Source of the DNA: Alphaproteobacteria bacterium
GTDB taxonomy: Bacteria > Pseudomonadota > Alphaproteobacteria > Rhodobacterales > Rhodobacteraceae
Reading direction: 5' to 3'
Assembly (NCBI GenBank): GCA_030431485.1
Contig: JAUIIR010000013.1
Location: 1-64,000, forward strand
DNA length: 64,000 bases
Made by a program: the position numbers and the translations under genes. How positions within the stretch are numbered: the first letter of the stretch is position 1; each line of letters starts with the position of its first letter. Under the pieces are notes generated by a model. That model saw only the letters and a program-made list of their open reading frames with translations. It had not been told where the DNA came from and searched no databases. Below, one piece after another: positions 26,387 to 34,954 of this stretch.

Positions 26387-27793
26387 TCAGACCGCTTTGG
26401 TCCGCCAGCTGTCTGCGGCATAGCTTTCGCGAGCTTCGCTGGAATACGGTGTTTGCGAAACGCGGACACGGATTTCGGCCTGCTTGTGCTGCTCGGTCGA
26501 AGTTTTCGCCGTATCGTCGGATTCACCCCAGCGCAGTGTCAGAACGTCACCGATTTCGACGCTTTGATCGACCACGCCCAGCGACAGCACACAGCGTTCG
26601 TTGTAGCTGTAGCCGTTGAACATGCTCATACCGACCATCTTGTCACCGTGCATGATCATATCCGCCGAAGACGACGCATAGTTCGGCTGCGGGAAGTCGA
26701 TCCACTTGTAGGGGATGCCATCCTCAAACGCCGACGCGATGACCTTAAGCACATCTTCCTTGTTCCATTCAAAAGTCACCTTCTTCCGGTTGGTGCCGCT
26801 CTCTTTCATCTTCAGGAGCGCGTCCTTGCCAATGAAGTCGTCTTTCTTCCAGCCGATGTAGAAATCGTAGCCCAGTTCGAACGGATTGACATAGTAGTCT
26901 TCGATGTTGTCGCTGATGAAGCTGCCACCGATGGCGCCAGCGGCCTCGTACATGTCCGTGCCCAGCCAGTCGCGGTAATCGGCAAGCATACCGTCACCAG
27001 TGTAAATTCCCGGCAACGGCGACGGAATCCAGCCCGACTCGAGCGTGTTGGTGGAATAGGCACGGCTGCCGCATTGGACCAGATCGACGCCCGCATCGCG
27101 CGCTGCCTGCAGAATGGTCGAGTGGATGTAGTGCTTGTCCTCGTACGGGCCCCACACTTCGAGACCCGGCGCACCGGACATGCCGTGGCGCAGCGCCTGC
27201 ACTTTCTTAGAGCCGATGTTAATCCAATCGACGTGGAAGAACTTAATGTCGGGGATCGGGCCGCCGTTCATCTTTTCGAAGATCTTCGGCGCATCAGGAC
27301 CCTGGATTTGGTAGCGGTAATGCGTGCGCAGCACGCGCTCGCCTTCGGGGCGCGATGTAGAGCGGGGATCGTGCTTGATCCGGACGTTCCACTTGCCCCA
27401 GGCAGCGGCGAACATCAGCCAGTTGGAGGTCGGCGCACGGCCGACGAGGATGAACTTGTCTTCCCGCTCGCGGAAGATGATGTGGTCACCGATCACATGA
27501 CCGTTCGGTGTCACAGGCACATAGTGCTTGGCGCGGTTCAGGTTGAAATTCCCGAAGGCGTTGATGCCGTGATAGGCAAGGAATTCCTCGGCCTGCGGAC
27601 CTTCGACAATCAGTTCATCCATGTGGTGCGACTGATCGAACAGAACGGCCGTCTTGCGCCATGCTTCCTGCTCTACCCGCCAGTTGCGGAATTCCGGGGT
27701 CACGACCGGGTATACATACATCCCGATCTGGGAATTTCGAAGCATTTCAACGGGGTTTCCCCATTCCTTCATTTTGTCGGACAAGCTGGGCAT
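26387..27793 (-). CDS. ligM: LigM-like tetrahydrofolate-dependent O-demethylase
   Basis: A 468-residue GcvT-fold protein that closely resembles the vanillate/3-O-methylgallate O-demethylase LigM (471 residues) throughout: GNPVEMLRNSQIGMYVYPVV, YVPVTPNGHVIGD, LRHGMSGAPGLEVWGPY, NTLESGWIPSPLPGIYTG, DNIEDYYVNPFELGY and VGMSMFNGYSYNER. Residues at the positions of the LigM active-site Arg and Tyr are Arg119 and Tyr246. LigM moves the O-methyl group of a methoxyaromatic acid to tetrahydrofolate, leaving a catechol. It sits between gntR and a TRAP transporter, with an extradiol dioxygenase downstream. Length and sequence argue against the shorter DMSP demethylase DmdA; the exact substrate is not certain. 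Confidence 0.82.
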   Translation of the reverse strand: MPSLSDKMKEWGNPVEMLRNSQIGMYVYPVVTPEFRNWRVEQEAWRKTAVLFDQSHHMDELIVEGPQAEEFLAYHGINAFGNFNLNRAKHYVPVTPNGHVIGDHIIFREREDKFILVGRAPTSNWLMFAAAWGKWNVRIKHDPRSTSRPEGERVLRTHYRYQIQGPDAPKIFEKMNGGPIPDIKFFHVDWINIGSKKVQALRHGMSGAPGLEVWGPYEDKHYIHSTILQAARDAGVDLVQCGSRAYSTNTLESGWIPSPLPGIYTGDGMLADYRDWLGTDMYEAAGAIGGSFISDNIEDYYVNPFELGYDFYIGWKKDDFIGKDALLKMKESGTNRKKVTFEWNKEDVLKVIASAFEDGIPYKWIDFPQPNYASSSADMIMHGDKMVGMSMFNGYSYNERCVLSLGVVDQSVEIGDVLTLRWGESDDTAKTSTEQHKQAEIRVRVSQTPYSSEARESYAADSWRTKAV

Positions 27794-27817
27794 TGGTGTA
27801 TTCTCCTCCTGAGGATC

Positions 27818-28546
27818 TTATTCTGCGGATAGTAGTGACAGGCCAGGCACGCGTGTCGCGACCCCCGGTCCGGCATTTGCGAGATAGTCAAGATTGCGCC
27901 GCGCTAAGCGGGCGTGTTCCCGTGCAAGGTGTTCAGCGCGCGCGCCTTCTCGGGCGCAGATCGCCTCAAGGATCGCGCGATGTTGGTGTTGCGCGCGGAT
28001 CAGGGATGCAGCGAAATCCGGTATCAATTCCTGATCCCGAAGAAATGCGCTTGGAGACGCCAAGGGCAAGCGGCTGACACGATCTGCTTCGCGCTGCATC
28101 AACTGGCTGCCCGACAGCCGCGCCAGGAGCTGGTGAAAGATGGCATTTTCTTTGACATAGCCGTCAAAGTCGATTGCGTCGGGTTGTGCCAGCGCAGTGT
28201 CGATCCGCTCCAGCACGGCCTCGGCCTCTGCCAAAACCTGTGGATCAGCCCCGCGCTCAGCGGCGATGCGAACGGCGGTGCCTTCGATGACACCACGCAA
28301 CTCGATGGCATCGTTGATATCGTCTAGCGTGAACCGCGCCACCCGGCACCCACCGGTTTCAATCCGTTCAAGAAGTCCTTCGGCCACCAAGTGGTCCATT
28401 GCCTGCCGCAGCGGCGTGCGCGACAGCCCCAACCGCTCTGCCAAAGCAACTTCGGACAATCGGTTGCTTCCTGCAAATTCGCCGCTCATCACCAGCGAAC
28501 GCAGGCCCAGAAGAGCCTTGTCGAATTGTGTTTTGCGATCGGACAT
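27818..28546 (-). CDS. GntR-family (FCD domain) regulator
   Basis: A 242-residue regulator with an N-terminal winged helix (RLSEVALAERLGLSRTPLRQAMDHLVAEGLL) and a C-terminal FCD all-helical effector domain with metal-ligand-type residues (IELRGVIEGTAVRIAAERGA, ENAIFHQLLARLSG, HQHRAILEAI). VanR-type regulators of vanillate demethylation belong to this class. It is the first gene of the operon with the LigM-like demethylase, and two TGTATACA palindromes lie upstream, so autoregulation of the operon is likely. GAGGGGGG precedes its start. Confidence 0.9.
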   Translation of the reverse strand: MSDRKTQFDKALLGLRSLVMSGEFAGSNRLSEVALAERLGLSRTPLRQAMDHLVAEGLLERIETGGCRVARFTLDDINDAIELRGVIEGTAVRIAAERGADPQVLAEAEAVLERIDTALAQPDAIDFDGYVKENAIFHQLLARLSGSQLMQREADRVSRLPLASPSAFLRDQELIPDFAASLIRAQHQHRAILEAICAREGARAEHLAREHARLARRNLDYLANAGPGVATRVPGLSLLSAE

Positions 28547-28603
28547 GCACCCCCCTCAGAGCGCGCGCCGCTCTCCCCTGCGGCGTTCTGGCACTTTGGT
28601 AGA

Positions 28604-28675
28604 TTGTATACAGAACTCTGTCAATCACAGAAATAATGGCCGACTTTCTCCACATTTCGCAATTACTGTATACAG
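28604..28675. promoter_or_regulatory. Two TGTATACA palindromes, candidate GntR operators
   Basis: TTGTATACAG at 28604-28613 and CTGTATACAG at 28666-28675, both followed by AA, lie in the 135-base region upstream of gntR. Core centres are 62 bases apart, about six helical turns, which would suit looping. FCD-type GntR proteins often bind short palindromes with a central TA step. Confidence 0.7.
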
Positions 28676-28681
28676 AAACGG

Positions 28682-29575
28682 TCATGGCCAGTCGAATGGG
28701 CGGGCTGGATCCGAGACGCCCTGCTCTAATCCCTTGAGAAACGCTGCGCGATACGCACCCGGAGGCTGGGCCGCATGGCGCACAAAAAACCGGCTGAATT
28801 GCGCGGCCGATGCAAACCCCAGGGAGGTCGCGATTTCATTCACCGCCTGTCCGGAGGTTTCGAGCAACAGACGGGATTCGATCATCACGCGGCGGTCAAT
28901 GATGTCTTTGGGACCAAGCCCGCGCACGCGTTGACAGATGTCTCCCAGCCGGTCACGCGTCACGCCAAGCGTTTCGGAATAGAGTGACACCGTCCAGCGG
29001 TCGCGGAAATGCCGTTCGACCAGAGTGCTGAACCGGGTGAACGTGCGATGTGAAGGGCTCGCGCCTTTGGGGCCTTCGGAATAAGACGGAGCAGCGCGTA
29101 ACAGTTCAATCAGAACCACGCGCAAATAGGCCTCGACCACGACATGCGCAGCAACCGCATCTTCCTCCAACTCGCGGCGGATCCCGGCAAAGGCGGTGCG
29201 CAGTGCCGCACGCCGCTCGGTGCTGGCGGTCAGCGGCAAGGTCAGTTTGTGGTCAGCAACGTCTCGCAGATCCCGCGCTTCTGGCAGGTGCCCGATTGTG
29301 TTGCCCAGCGCGCTTGCACTGAGCAGCACATAGGTCCCCACGGCACCCGGAGCGAAGCGCAGACGCGAATCGTCGCTCCAGGGCCTCCATGCGAGGATCG
29401 GTGCTTCGATCCGCGTCTCCTCGCCAGCCAAGACCGCACCTCCCTCTTCCAGCAGAATCGCGCACCAAGAGGGGCCACGCAGGCTTTCGGCGAGGCCAAC
29501 AATACGGCTGCGTAAATCACCCGTCAGCGCCCCGGCGCGCACCGTCGCAGAGTCATGAAAACGCAAATCTGGCAT
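28682..29575 (-). CDS. AraC-family transcriptional regulator
   Basis: A 297-residue AraC-type regulator with the two helix-turn-helix units in the last third (WTVSLYSETLGVTRDRLGDICQRVRGLGPKDIIDRRVMIESRLLLETSGQAVNEIATSLGFASAAQFSRFFVRHAAQPPGAYR, split here only by function) and a cupin-like N-terminal effector domain. ATG at 29575 is preferred over an upstream GTG at 29608. It is divergent from the aldehyde dehydrogenase/ABC operon and probably activates it. The ligand is unknown. Confidence 0.85.
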   Translation of the reverse strand: MPDLRFHDSATVRAGALTGDLRSRIVGLAESLRGPSWCAILLEEGGAVLAGEETRIEAPILAWRPWSDDSRLRFAPGAVGTYVLLSASALGNTIGHLPEARDLRDVADHKLTLPLTASTERRAALRTAFAGIRRELEEDAVAAHVVVEAYLRVVLIELLRAAPSYSEGPKGASPSHRTFTRFSTLVERHFRDRWTVSLYSETLGVTRDRLGDICQRVRGLGPKDIIDRRVMIESRLLLETSGQAVNEIATSLGFASAAQFSRFFVRHAAQPPGAYRAAFLKGLEQGVSDPARPFDWP

Positions 29576-29656
29576 CAGAAATCCCACAAATTGGAAATTT
29601 ATTACCACAGAATATCATTTACTCATCGTCAATCCGAGCGATTTTAGAGTTGAGCC

Positions 29657-31162
29657 GTGGGGAGACGGTGCGCGTTCAGTGAACCTGGGGAGGAGAAACT
29701 GTACGAAACCCGCTTAATCATTGCCGGGCGTCACGTCGCGCCTGATCCGGTCGTCGCATTCGAAAGACGCGACCCCGTGTCGGACGCAGTGGTGACTCGC
29801 GCCGCCGCCGGACGCGCCGCCGAGGCGCGGGCCGCAGCGGTGGCCGCAGCCACGGCCTTTTCCGGTTGGGCAGCCCTCCCGGTAAGAGATCGCGTTGGCC
29901 TGCTGTCGCACGCAGCCGACGCTTTGCTGGCTGGTGCAGACGAGGTGGTCGAGATTGCCTGTGCCGAAGTCGGCTCCGCGCCGGAGTGGGTCCGGTTCAA
30001 TGTCGACATCGCTGCAGCCATGCTGCGGCAAACATCCGATCTGATTGAGCCGCTCGAAAGCACTGACAGCCCGGTTTCTGGCCACAGTCTCCGGCGCAGA
30101 CCAGCTGGTGTCGTTCTTGGCATTGCGCCCTGGAACGCGGCAATCACGTTAGCGACGCGCGCGGTCGCCGCCCCGTTGGCGTGTGGTAACAGCGTTGTTC
30201 TCAAAGGCTCAGAACTGTGCCCGAAAACCCATGAATGGGTTGCCGAGACCATCTGCAGCGTTGGTCTCCCTGCGGGAGTATTGAATTATATTACCAACGC
30301 GCCCGATCACGCCGAAGAAGTTGTCGATGCCTTGATTGCGCATCCGGCAGTGCGACGCATCAACTTTACCGGCTCAACCCGTGTTGGACGAGAGATCGCG
30401 GTTGCAGCGGCGCATCACCTCAAACCGTGTTTGTTGGAACTTTCCGGCAAAGGCACGGCGGTTGTCCTCGCTGATGCCGATCTTGATCATGCAGCCCGTG
30501 CCATTGCCCACGGAAGCTTTTTCAATCAGGGCCAGATATGCATGTCCACCGAGCGGGTCATCGTCGACAATTCTGTTGCCGACGCTTTTGTCTCGAAGCT
30601 CGCCCAAGAGGCAGAGACGTTGCGCTTTGTCACCGGACAGCCAAGCCCTTTGGGCGCTCTCATCAGTCCAGCCGCCGCCGTTCGGGTCCGCGCGATGATC
30701 GACGATGCGGTTGGTAAAGGGGCCCTTCTGGTCACAGGGGGCGAGTTGTCTGGCGGTGGATTGCAACCCGCCGTTGTCGACCGGCTGGCCCCGGGGATGA
30801 TGCTATACAGCGAAGAGGCATTTGGCCCCGTCACAGGTGTGATCCGCGTTGGCGATGCCGAGGAAGCGCTGGCCATCGCCAATGACACGGAATTCGGCTT
30901 GGTGGCGTCCGTCTTCAGCCGCGACACAGACCTCGCGACGTCCATGCTGTGCCAAATCGAAACCGGAATCGGCCATGTCAACGGCTCGACCGTCTACGAC
31001 GACCCGCGCCTGCCGTTCGGTGGGGTCAAATCGTCAGGCTATGGCCGCTTTGGTGGTCGCGACGCGGTGGCCGAATTCACCGAATGCCAATGGATCGCCA
31101 TTCACGACCAGCCCTCATCCGGGGGCGCATCACAAATCGACAAAAGGGAGGACACCATATGA
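29657..31162 (+). CDS. NAD-dependent aldehyde dehydrogenase (aromatic-aldehyde type)
   Basis: ALDH-superfamily enzyme of about 490-500 residues with the catalytic cysteine (NQGQICMSTE, Cys295 in the numbering from 29657), general base Glu261 (LLELSGKG) and Asn160 (APWN). The pattern resembles benzaldehyde, salicylaldehyde and vanillin dehydrogenases. The start is unclear: GTG at 29657 has a poor ribosome site, while a GGGGAGGAG stands just before an in-frame CTG at 29699 where the homology begins (LYETRLIIAGR). It is the first gene of the operon with the ABC importer and is divergent from araC, so it probably oxidises an imported or derived aldehyde. Confidence 0.85.
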   Translation: MGRRCAFSEPGEEKLYETRLIIAGRHVAPDPVVAFERRDPVSDAVVTRAAAGRAAEARAAAVAAATAFSGWAALPVRDRVGLLSHAADALLAGADEVVEIACAEVGSAPEWVRFNVDIAAAMLRQTSDLIEPLESTDSPVSGHSLRRRPAGVVLGIAPWNAAITLATRAVAAPLACGNSVVLKGSELCPKTHEWVAETICSVGLPAGVLNYITNAPDHAEEVVDALIAHPAVRRINFTGSTRVGREIAVAAAHHLKPCLLELSGKGTAVVLADADLDHAARAIAHGSFFNQGQICMSTERVIVDNSVADAFVSKLAQEAETLRFVTGQPSPLGALISPAAAVRVRAMIDDAVGKGALLVTGGELSGGGLQPAVVDRLAPGMMLYSEEAFGPVTGVIRVGDAEEALAIANDTEFGLVASVFSRDTDLATSMLCQIETGIGHVNGSTVYDDPRLPFGGVKSSGYGRFGGRDAVAEFTECQWIAIHDQPSSGGASQIDKREDTI

Positions 31163-32361
31163 AACGCAGAGACCTTTTCGGATTGGCCGCAGCGCTGACC
31201 GTCACAACGTCCCTGGCCGGCCCGCTGGCCGCGCAGGACGCATTGAAAATCGGCGCAGTCGGCCCAAAGACCGGCCCGCTTGCAGGCGGCGCAGCGGTGA
31301 CGTTCTGGCCGAATGTCCAGCTTTGGGCTCATGATGTGAACGAAGCTGGCGGCATCGACGTGGGCGGCACCAAGCGCATGGTCGAAATTATTGAATACGA
31401 TGACCAGACCAACCCCGGCGAAACCATCAAGGCGGTACAACGGCTTGCCACGCAGGATGAGGCTGACTTCATTCTTGCGCCCTATGGCACTGGTCTGAAC
31501 ATCGCGTCCGCGCCGATCTTTGAGCGCTATGGCTACCCGATGGTCACGCATACGGCGATTTCCGACCAGATCGAAGATCTGTCCGGCAAATTCCCCAACA
31601 TGTACTTCCTTCTGGGGGGTGCCACTGGCCTTGCCGGTGGCGTGGTCGACGTCCTGAGCCAGATGCGCGACGCCGGTGAGATCGGCAGCAACGTGGCGAT
31701 GGTCAATGTGGCCGATGCCTTTGGTATCGAACTGGCCGAAGCGGCGCGCCCCCAATTCGAGGAAGCCGGTTTCGAGATCATCTACGACTCATCCTACCCA
31801 CTGGGAACGCAAGATCTCTCACCGGTGATCAACGGAGCGAAAGACGCCAACCCGGACGCCTTCGTGGCCTGGTCCTACCCGCCCGACACATTTGGACTGA
31901 CGGAACAGGCGCAGATCGCAGGGCTTGCTCCAAAAGCATTTTACACCGCGGTCGCGACAGCTTTCCCGGCCTATGCCGGACGGTTCGGTGCCGCCGCTGA
32001 AGGTGTGCTGGGTGCAGGCGGTGTCTTTGCGGATGGTGACGCGTTCAAAGACTATGCAGCCCGTCACGAAGCTGTGACAGGCGCTAAGCCTGACTTCTGG
32101 GCCTCTGCCCCAGCCTATGCGTCGTTCCAGATCCTGCAGCAGGCGATTGAAGGCGCTGGCACAACCGATAAAGCGGCGGTTGCGGAATACATCGCCAGCA
32201 ACGATTTCGACACTGTTATCGGGCCGATTTCGTGGGACGAGAACAACTCGAACGCCGAATACTGGACTGTCGGCCAGTGGCAGGGAGGCGTGTTCAAGGG
32301 CGTGGCGTCGACCGGCCGTGAAGGCGCAGTTCCTGCGCAGCCAAAAACTGGCTGGGAATAA
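31159..32361 (+). CDS. Branched-chain-amino-acid-type ABC substrate-binding protein
   Basis: A 400-residue periplasmic type I binding protein (LivJ/K family) with an export signal that looks twin-arginine-like (MKRRDLFGLAAALT) and then LKIGAVGPKTGPLAGG. ATG at 31159 overlaps the aldehyde dehydrogenase stop (ATGA) and AGGGAGGA lies upstream. Proteins of this family bind many ligands besides amino acids, including aromatic acids; its aldehyde dehydrogenase neighbours suggest an aromatic compound. The ligand cannot be read from the sequence. Confidence 0.85.
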   Translation: MKRRDLFGLAAALTVTTSLAGPLAAQDALKIGAVGPKTGPLAGGAAVTFWPNVQLWAHDVNEAGGIDVGGTKRMVEIIEYDDQTNPGETIKAVQRLATQDEADFILAPYGTGLNIASAPIFERYGYPMVTHTAISDQIEDLSGKFPNMYFLLGGATGLAGGVVDVLSQMRDAGEIGSNVAMVNVADAFGIELAEAARPQFEEAGFEIIYDSSYPLGTQDLSPVINGAKDANPDAFVAWSYPPDTFGLTEQAQIAGLAPKAFYTAVATAFPAYAGRFGAAAEGVLGAGGVFADGDAFKDYAARHEAVTGAKPDFWASAPAYASFQILQQAIEGAGTTDKAAVAEYIASNDFDTVIGPISWDENNSNAEYWTVGQWQGGVFKGVASTGREGAVPAQPKTGWE

Positions 32362-32370
32362 TCCTGTGTT

Positions 32371-32391
32371 GGCCCCGGCAAGTCCGGGGCC
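32371..32391 (+). terminator. Intercistronic hairpin after the binding-protein gene
   Basis: An eight-base stem (GGCCCCGG/CCGGGGCC) with a five-base loop directly follows the binding-protein stop and precedes livH. No T run follows. It fits partial attenuation or mRNA protection. Confidence 0.65.
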
Positions 32392-32415
32392 ATCCACACC
32401 AAACCCGGAGACCAC

Positions 32416-33282
32416 ATGGATATTCTGATCACAGGGCTTTTGCTGGGCGGCACCTACGCGCTGATCGCGATGGGGCTGAACCTGCAATATGGCATGGCAA
32501 GAATCATGAACTTGGCCAATGGGGAATTCCTTGTAGCCGGCGGCTTTGCGGCCTTCTGGTTCTATACGGCGGGTCAGGTCAGCCCGCTTCTGACGATTTT
32601 CACCGTGGCACCTCTGGCATTTCTGCTGAACTGGCTGGTTTATGTGGTGATGCTGCGCCCGCTGGTCAAACGCGCCAAGTCGCACGGTCAGCTTGAGGTC
32701 GACGCAATCCTGACTACCTTTGGCCTCGCCTTCGTGTCGGTCGGCATCATGCTGGCGCTCTTTGGCGGTGACTACTTTTCCTATTCTTATCTCGCCCGGC
32801 CGATCACCCTGATCGGTGACACATACGCGCTGAACCGCGTAACCGCAGCTGTGGCGGCGGTGATCATCTGCGGCGGTTTGTGGCTCTGGCTGAACCGTAC
32901 CCGCGCAGGCATGTCGATCCGGGCGATTGCCGTCGATCCAAAAAGCGCGCGGCTGGTGGGCATCGACGTGCCGAAACTTTCGGCGCTCGCCTTTGCGCTT
33001 GGCGGCGCGGTGACAGCTGTGGGCGGAGCTTTGATCTCGACGTTCCTGACGCTCGATGCGTCGACCGGCGTGATGTTCACACTCAAGGCGCTGGTGATCG
33101 TGATCATGGGCGGTGTCGGTGACGTGCGCGGCACCATTGTGGCGGCGCTTTTGCTGGGCATCCTTGAGACCTTCGTGGCCACGTTGATCGACCCCGGTCT
33201 GACACTGGCCGCAGCCTATCTGCTCTTTGTCCTGATCCTGCTTTTCCGGCCGCAGGGCCTGTTCGGGAGGCGCACGATATGA
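32416..33282 (+). CDS. livH: Branched-chain-amino-acid-type ABC permease (LivH)
   Basis: A 288-residue permease with about eight hydrophobic segments and the LivH-type segments LITGLLLGGTYALIAMGLNLQYGMARIMNLANGEF (split across the first helices), MSIRAIAVDPKSARLVGIDV and VIVIMGGVGDVRG. It pairs with the LivM-type permease, whose start overlaps its stop by four bases. Confidence 0.9.
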   Translation: MDILITGLLLGGTYALIAMGLNLQYGMARIMNLANGEFLVAGGFAAFWFYTAGQVSPLLTIFTVAPLAFLLNWLVYVVMLRPLVKRAKSHGQLEVDAILTTFGLAFVSVGIMLALFGGDYFSYSYLARPITLIGDTYALNRVTAAVAAVIICGGLWLWLNRTRAGMSIRAIAVDPKSARLVGIDVPKLSALAFALGGAVTAVGGALISTFLTLDASTGVMFTLKALVIVIMGGVGDVRGTIVAALLLGILETFVATLIDPGLTLAAAYLLFVLILLFRPQGLFGRRTI

Positions 33283-34220
33283 CCCTCACCAAACGCGACT
33301 GGCAATCCATCACGCTTTCGGCGGTCCTGCTGGCGGTTGCCGCCTGCCTGCCACTGACAGGCGACGCCTACATGCTGTCCATCGGCATCACAATCGCGAT
33401 GTATGCGGTGCTGGCGACAAGCTGGGCGCTCTTCTCTGGCCCCACGCATTACATTTCACTCGCCACGGCAGCATTCTTCGGCCTTGGCACCTACACCACG
33501 GCTATCGGGATCGAGAACGGGCTGAATTATTGGGTGACACTGCCCGTCGCCGCTATCCTTGGCGCGGTGCTGGCGGCCCTTGTCGGCTTGGCCACCCTGC
33601 GCCTGTCCGGGGTCTATTTCGTGATCTTCACGCTGGGACTGGCCGAACTGGTGCGGCAGGTGGTGACCTGGGGACAGAACATATCCGGGCAAAAGGGCCT
33701 TTACATTCTGACCGACATCACCGAAGTGCACATATACTGGCAACTGCTGGTGTTGGCCGCCATCGTCTACCTGACCGGCTGGGCCATTGGGCGGTCACGG
33801 CTTGGGTTCGCCCTGCGCATTATTGGAGACGATGAAGAGGTCGCGCGGCATTCCGGGATCAACACATCGCGCGCCAAGATCCTTTTGTTCATGGTGTCGG
33901 GGGCAACGGCTGCCGTGGTCGGATCAATGCTGGCTCCGCGCTATATCTACATTGAACCGGCATTAGCCTTCACCCCGATGCTGTCCTTCCTTGTGGTCAT
34001 CATGGCGCTTTTGGGAGGCACGGGTCGGTTGTGGGGGCCGCTTGTTGGCGTCATCCCATTCACCCTGCTGTGGGAGGCGATTTCGTCCAGTTTCCCGAAC
34101 CAGACTACGCTGCTCCTGGGCCTCAGCTTTCTCGTCATCGTCTATCTGCTGCCACGCGGCTTTGTCGGGCTGATCGAAAGCGGAAAGCGGAAAATGCGGG
34201 AACGGGAGGCGTTTGCATGA
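33279..34220 (+). CDS. livM: Branched-chain-amino-acid-type ABC permease (LivM)
   Basis: A 313-residue permease of the LivM family with the motifs MYAVLATSWALFSGPTHYISL, LRIIGDDEEVARHSGIN and ALLGGTGRLWGPLVG. It overlaps livH and livG by four bases each, showing tight translational coupling within the operon. Confidence 0.9.
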   Translation: MTLTKRDWQSITLSAVLLAVAACLPLTGDAYMLSIGITIAMYAVLATSWALFSGPTHYISLATAAFFGLGTYTTAIGIENGLNYWVTLPVAAILGAVLAALVGLATLRLSGVYFVIFTLGLAELVRQVVTWGQNISGQKGLYILTDITEVHIYWQLLVLAAIVYLTGWAIGRSRLGFALRIIGDDEEVARHSGINTSRAKILLFMVSGATAAVVGSMLAPRYIYIEPALAFTPMLSFLVVIMALLGGTGRLWGPLVGVIPFTLLWEAISSSFPNQTTLLLGLSFLVIVYLLPRGFVGLIESGKRKMREREAFA

Positions 34221-34954
34221 CGACCGGTCCGACAGTCTTGTCCTTGCGCGGCGCAACCAAACGGTTCGGCGGGCTTGTCGCCGTGAACGACATGGATTTC
34301 GACGTGACCGAGCACGAGGTGCTGGGTCTGATCGGCCCCAATGGGTCGGGCAAATCAACGACACTCAACCTGATCTCGGGCGCGTTGAAGCCGACCGAGG
34401 GCACGATTTCCTTGCGCGGCACACCGATTTCGCACCTTTCCGCTGCTGACATCGCCCGTCGCGGCATTGCCCGGACGTTCCAACTGGTGCGCCTTCTACC
34501 GTCGATGACCGTTCTGGAAAACGTCCGCGCTGGTGCCGTGTTCGGCCATCGCCGCCGCTGGGGGGCCGAGGCGGATGCTCATGCACTGCGGATGCTGGCG
34601 CTGGTGGGCCTGGACCGCAGGGCGAACGCCCATGTCGGAGAGCTGACCTATATCGACACGAAACGCGTCGAACTCGCCCGTGTGCTGGCCTCGGAACCCA
34701 AGGTGTTGCTGCTCGACGAATGGCTGGCGGGGCTGAACCCGACCGAGCTTGAGGAAGGCATAGCGCTGATCAAACGGCTGCGCGACGAGGGGCGCACGAT
34801 CATTTTGGTGGAACACGTGATGGACGCGATCCGGTCGCTGTGTGATCGCTGTGTCGTCATGTCCACCGGCACCAAGATCGCCGAAGGAACGCCCGAACAG
34901 GTGTTGTCCGATCCCGAAGTGATCCGCGCTTATCTGGGGGATGACGATGCTTGA
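34217..34954 (+). CDS. livG: Branched-chain-amino-acid-type ABC ATPase (LivG)
   Basis: A 245-residue ABC ATPase. Walker A GPNGSGKST (residues 40-48) is canonical, but the signature region reads LTYIDTKR (143-150) instead of LSGGQ-like, and Walker B ends LLLDEW, not DEP. Such variants occur in a subset of LivG proteins of catabolic operons, so this is probably a subfamily trait. The start at 34217 overlaps the livM stop; a longer frame reading back through livM is a shadow. Confidence 0.88.
   Translation: MTTGPTVLSLRGATKRFGGLVAVNDMDFDVTEHEVLGLIGPNGSGKSTTLNLISGALKPTEGTISLRGTPISHLSAADIARRGIARTFQLVRLLPSMTVLENVRAGAVFGHRRRWGAEADAHALRMLALVGLDRRANAHVGELTYIDTKRVELARVLASEPKVLLLDEWLAGLNPTELEEGIALIKRLRDEGRTIILVEHVMDAIRSLCDRCVVMSTGTKIAEGTPEQVLSDPEVIRAYLGDDDA

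Noticed and set aside
26387-27793. DMSP demethylase DmdA
   Set aside because: DmdA is about 100 residues shorter; this protein follows LigM along its whole length and stands beside a ring-cleaving dioxygenase.
26378-27832. Long plus-strand frame opposite the ligM-like gene
   Set aside because: It mirrors the full length of a well-supported minus-strand gene; its composition is that of an antisense frame and no domain is visible.
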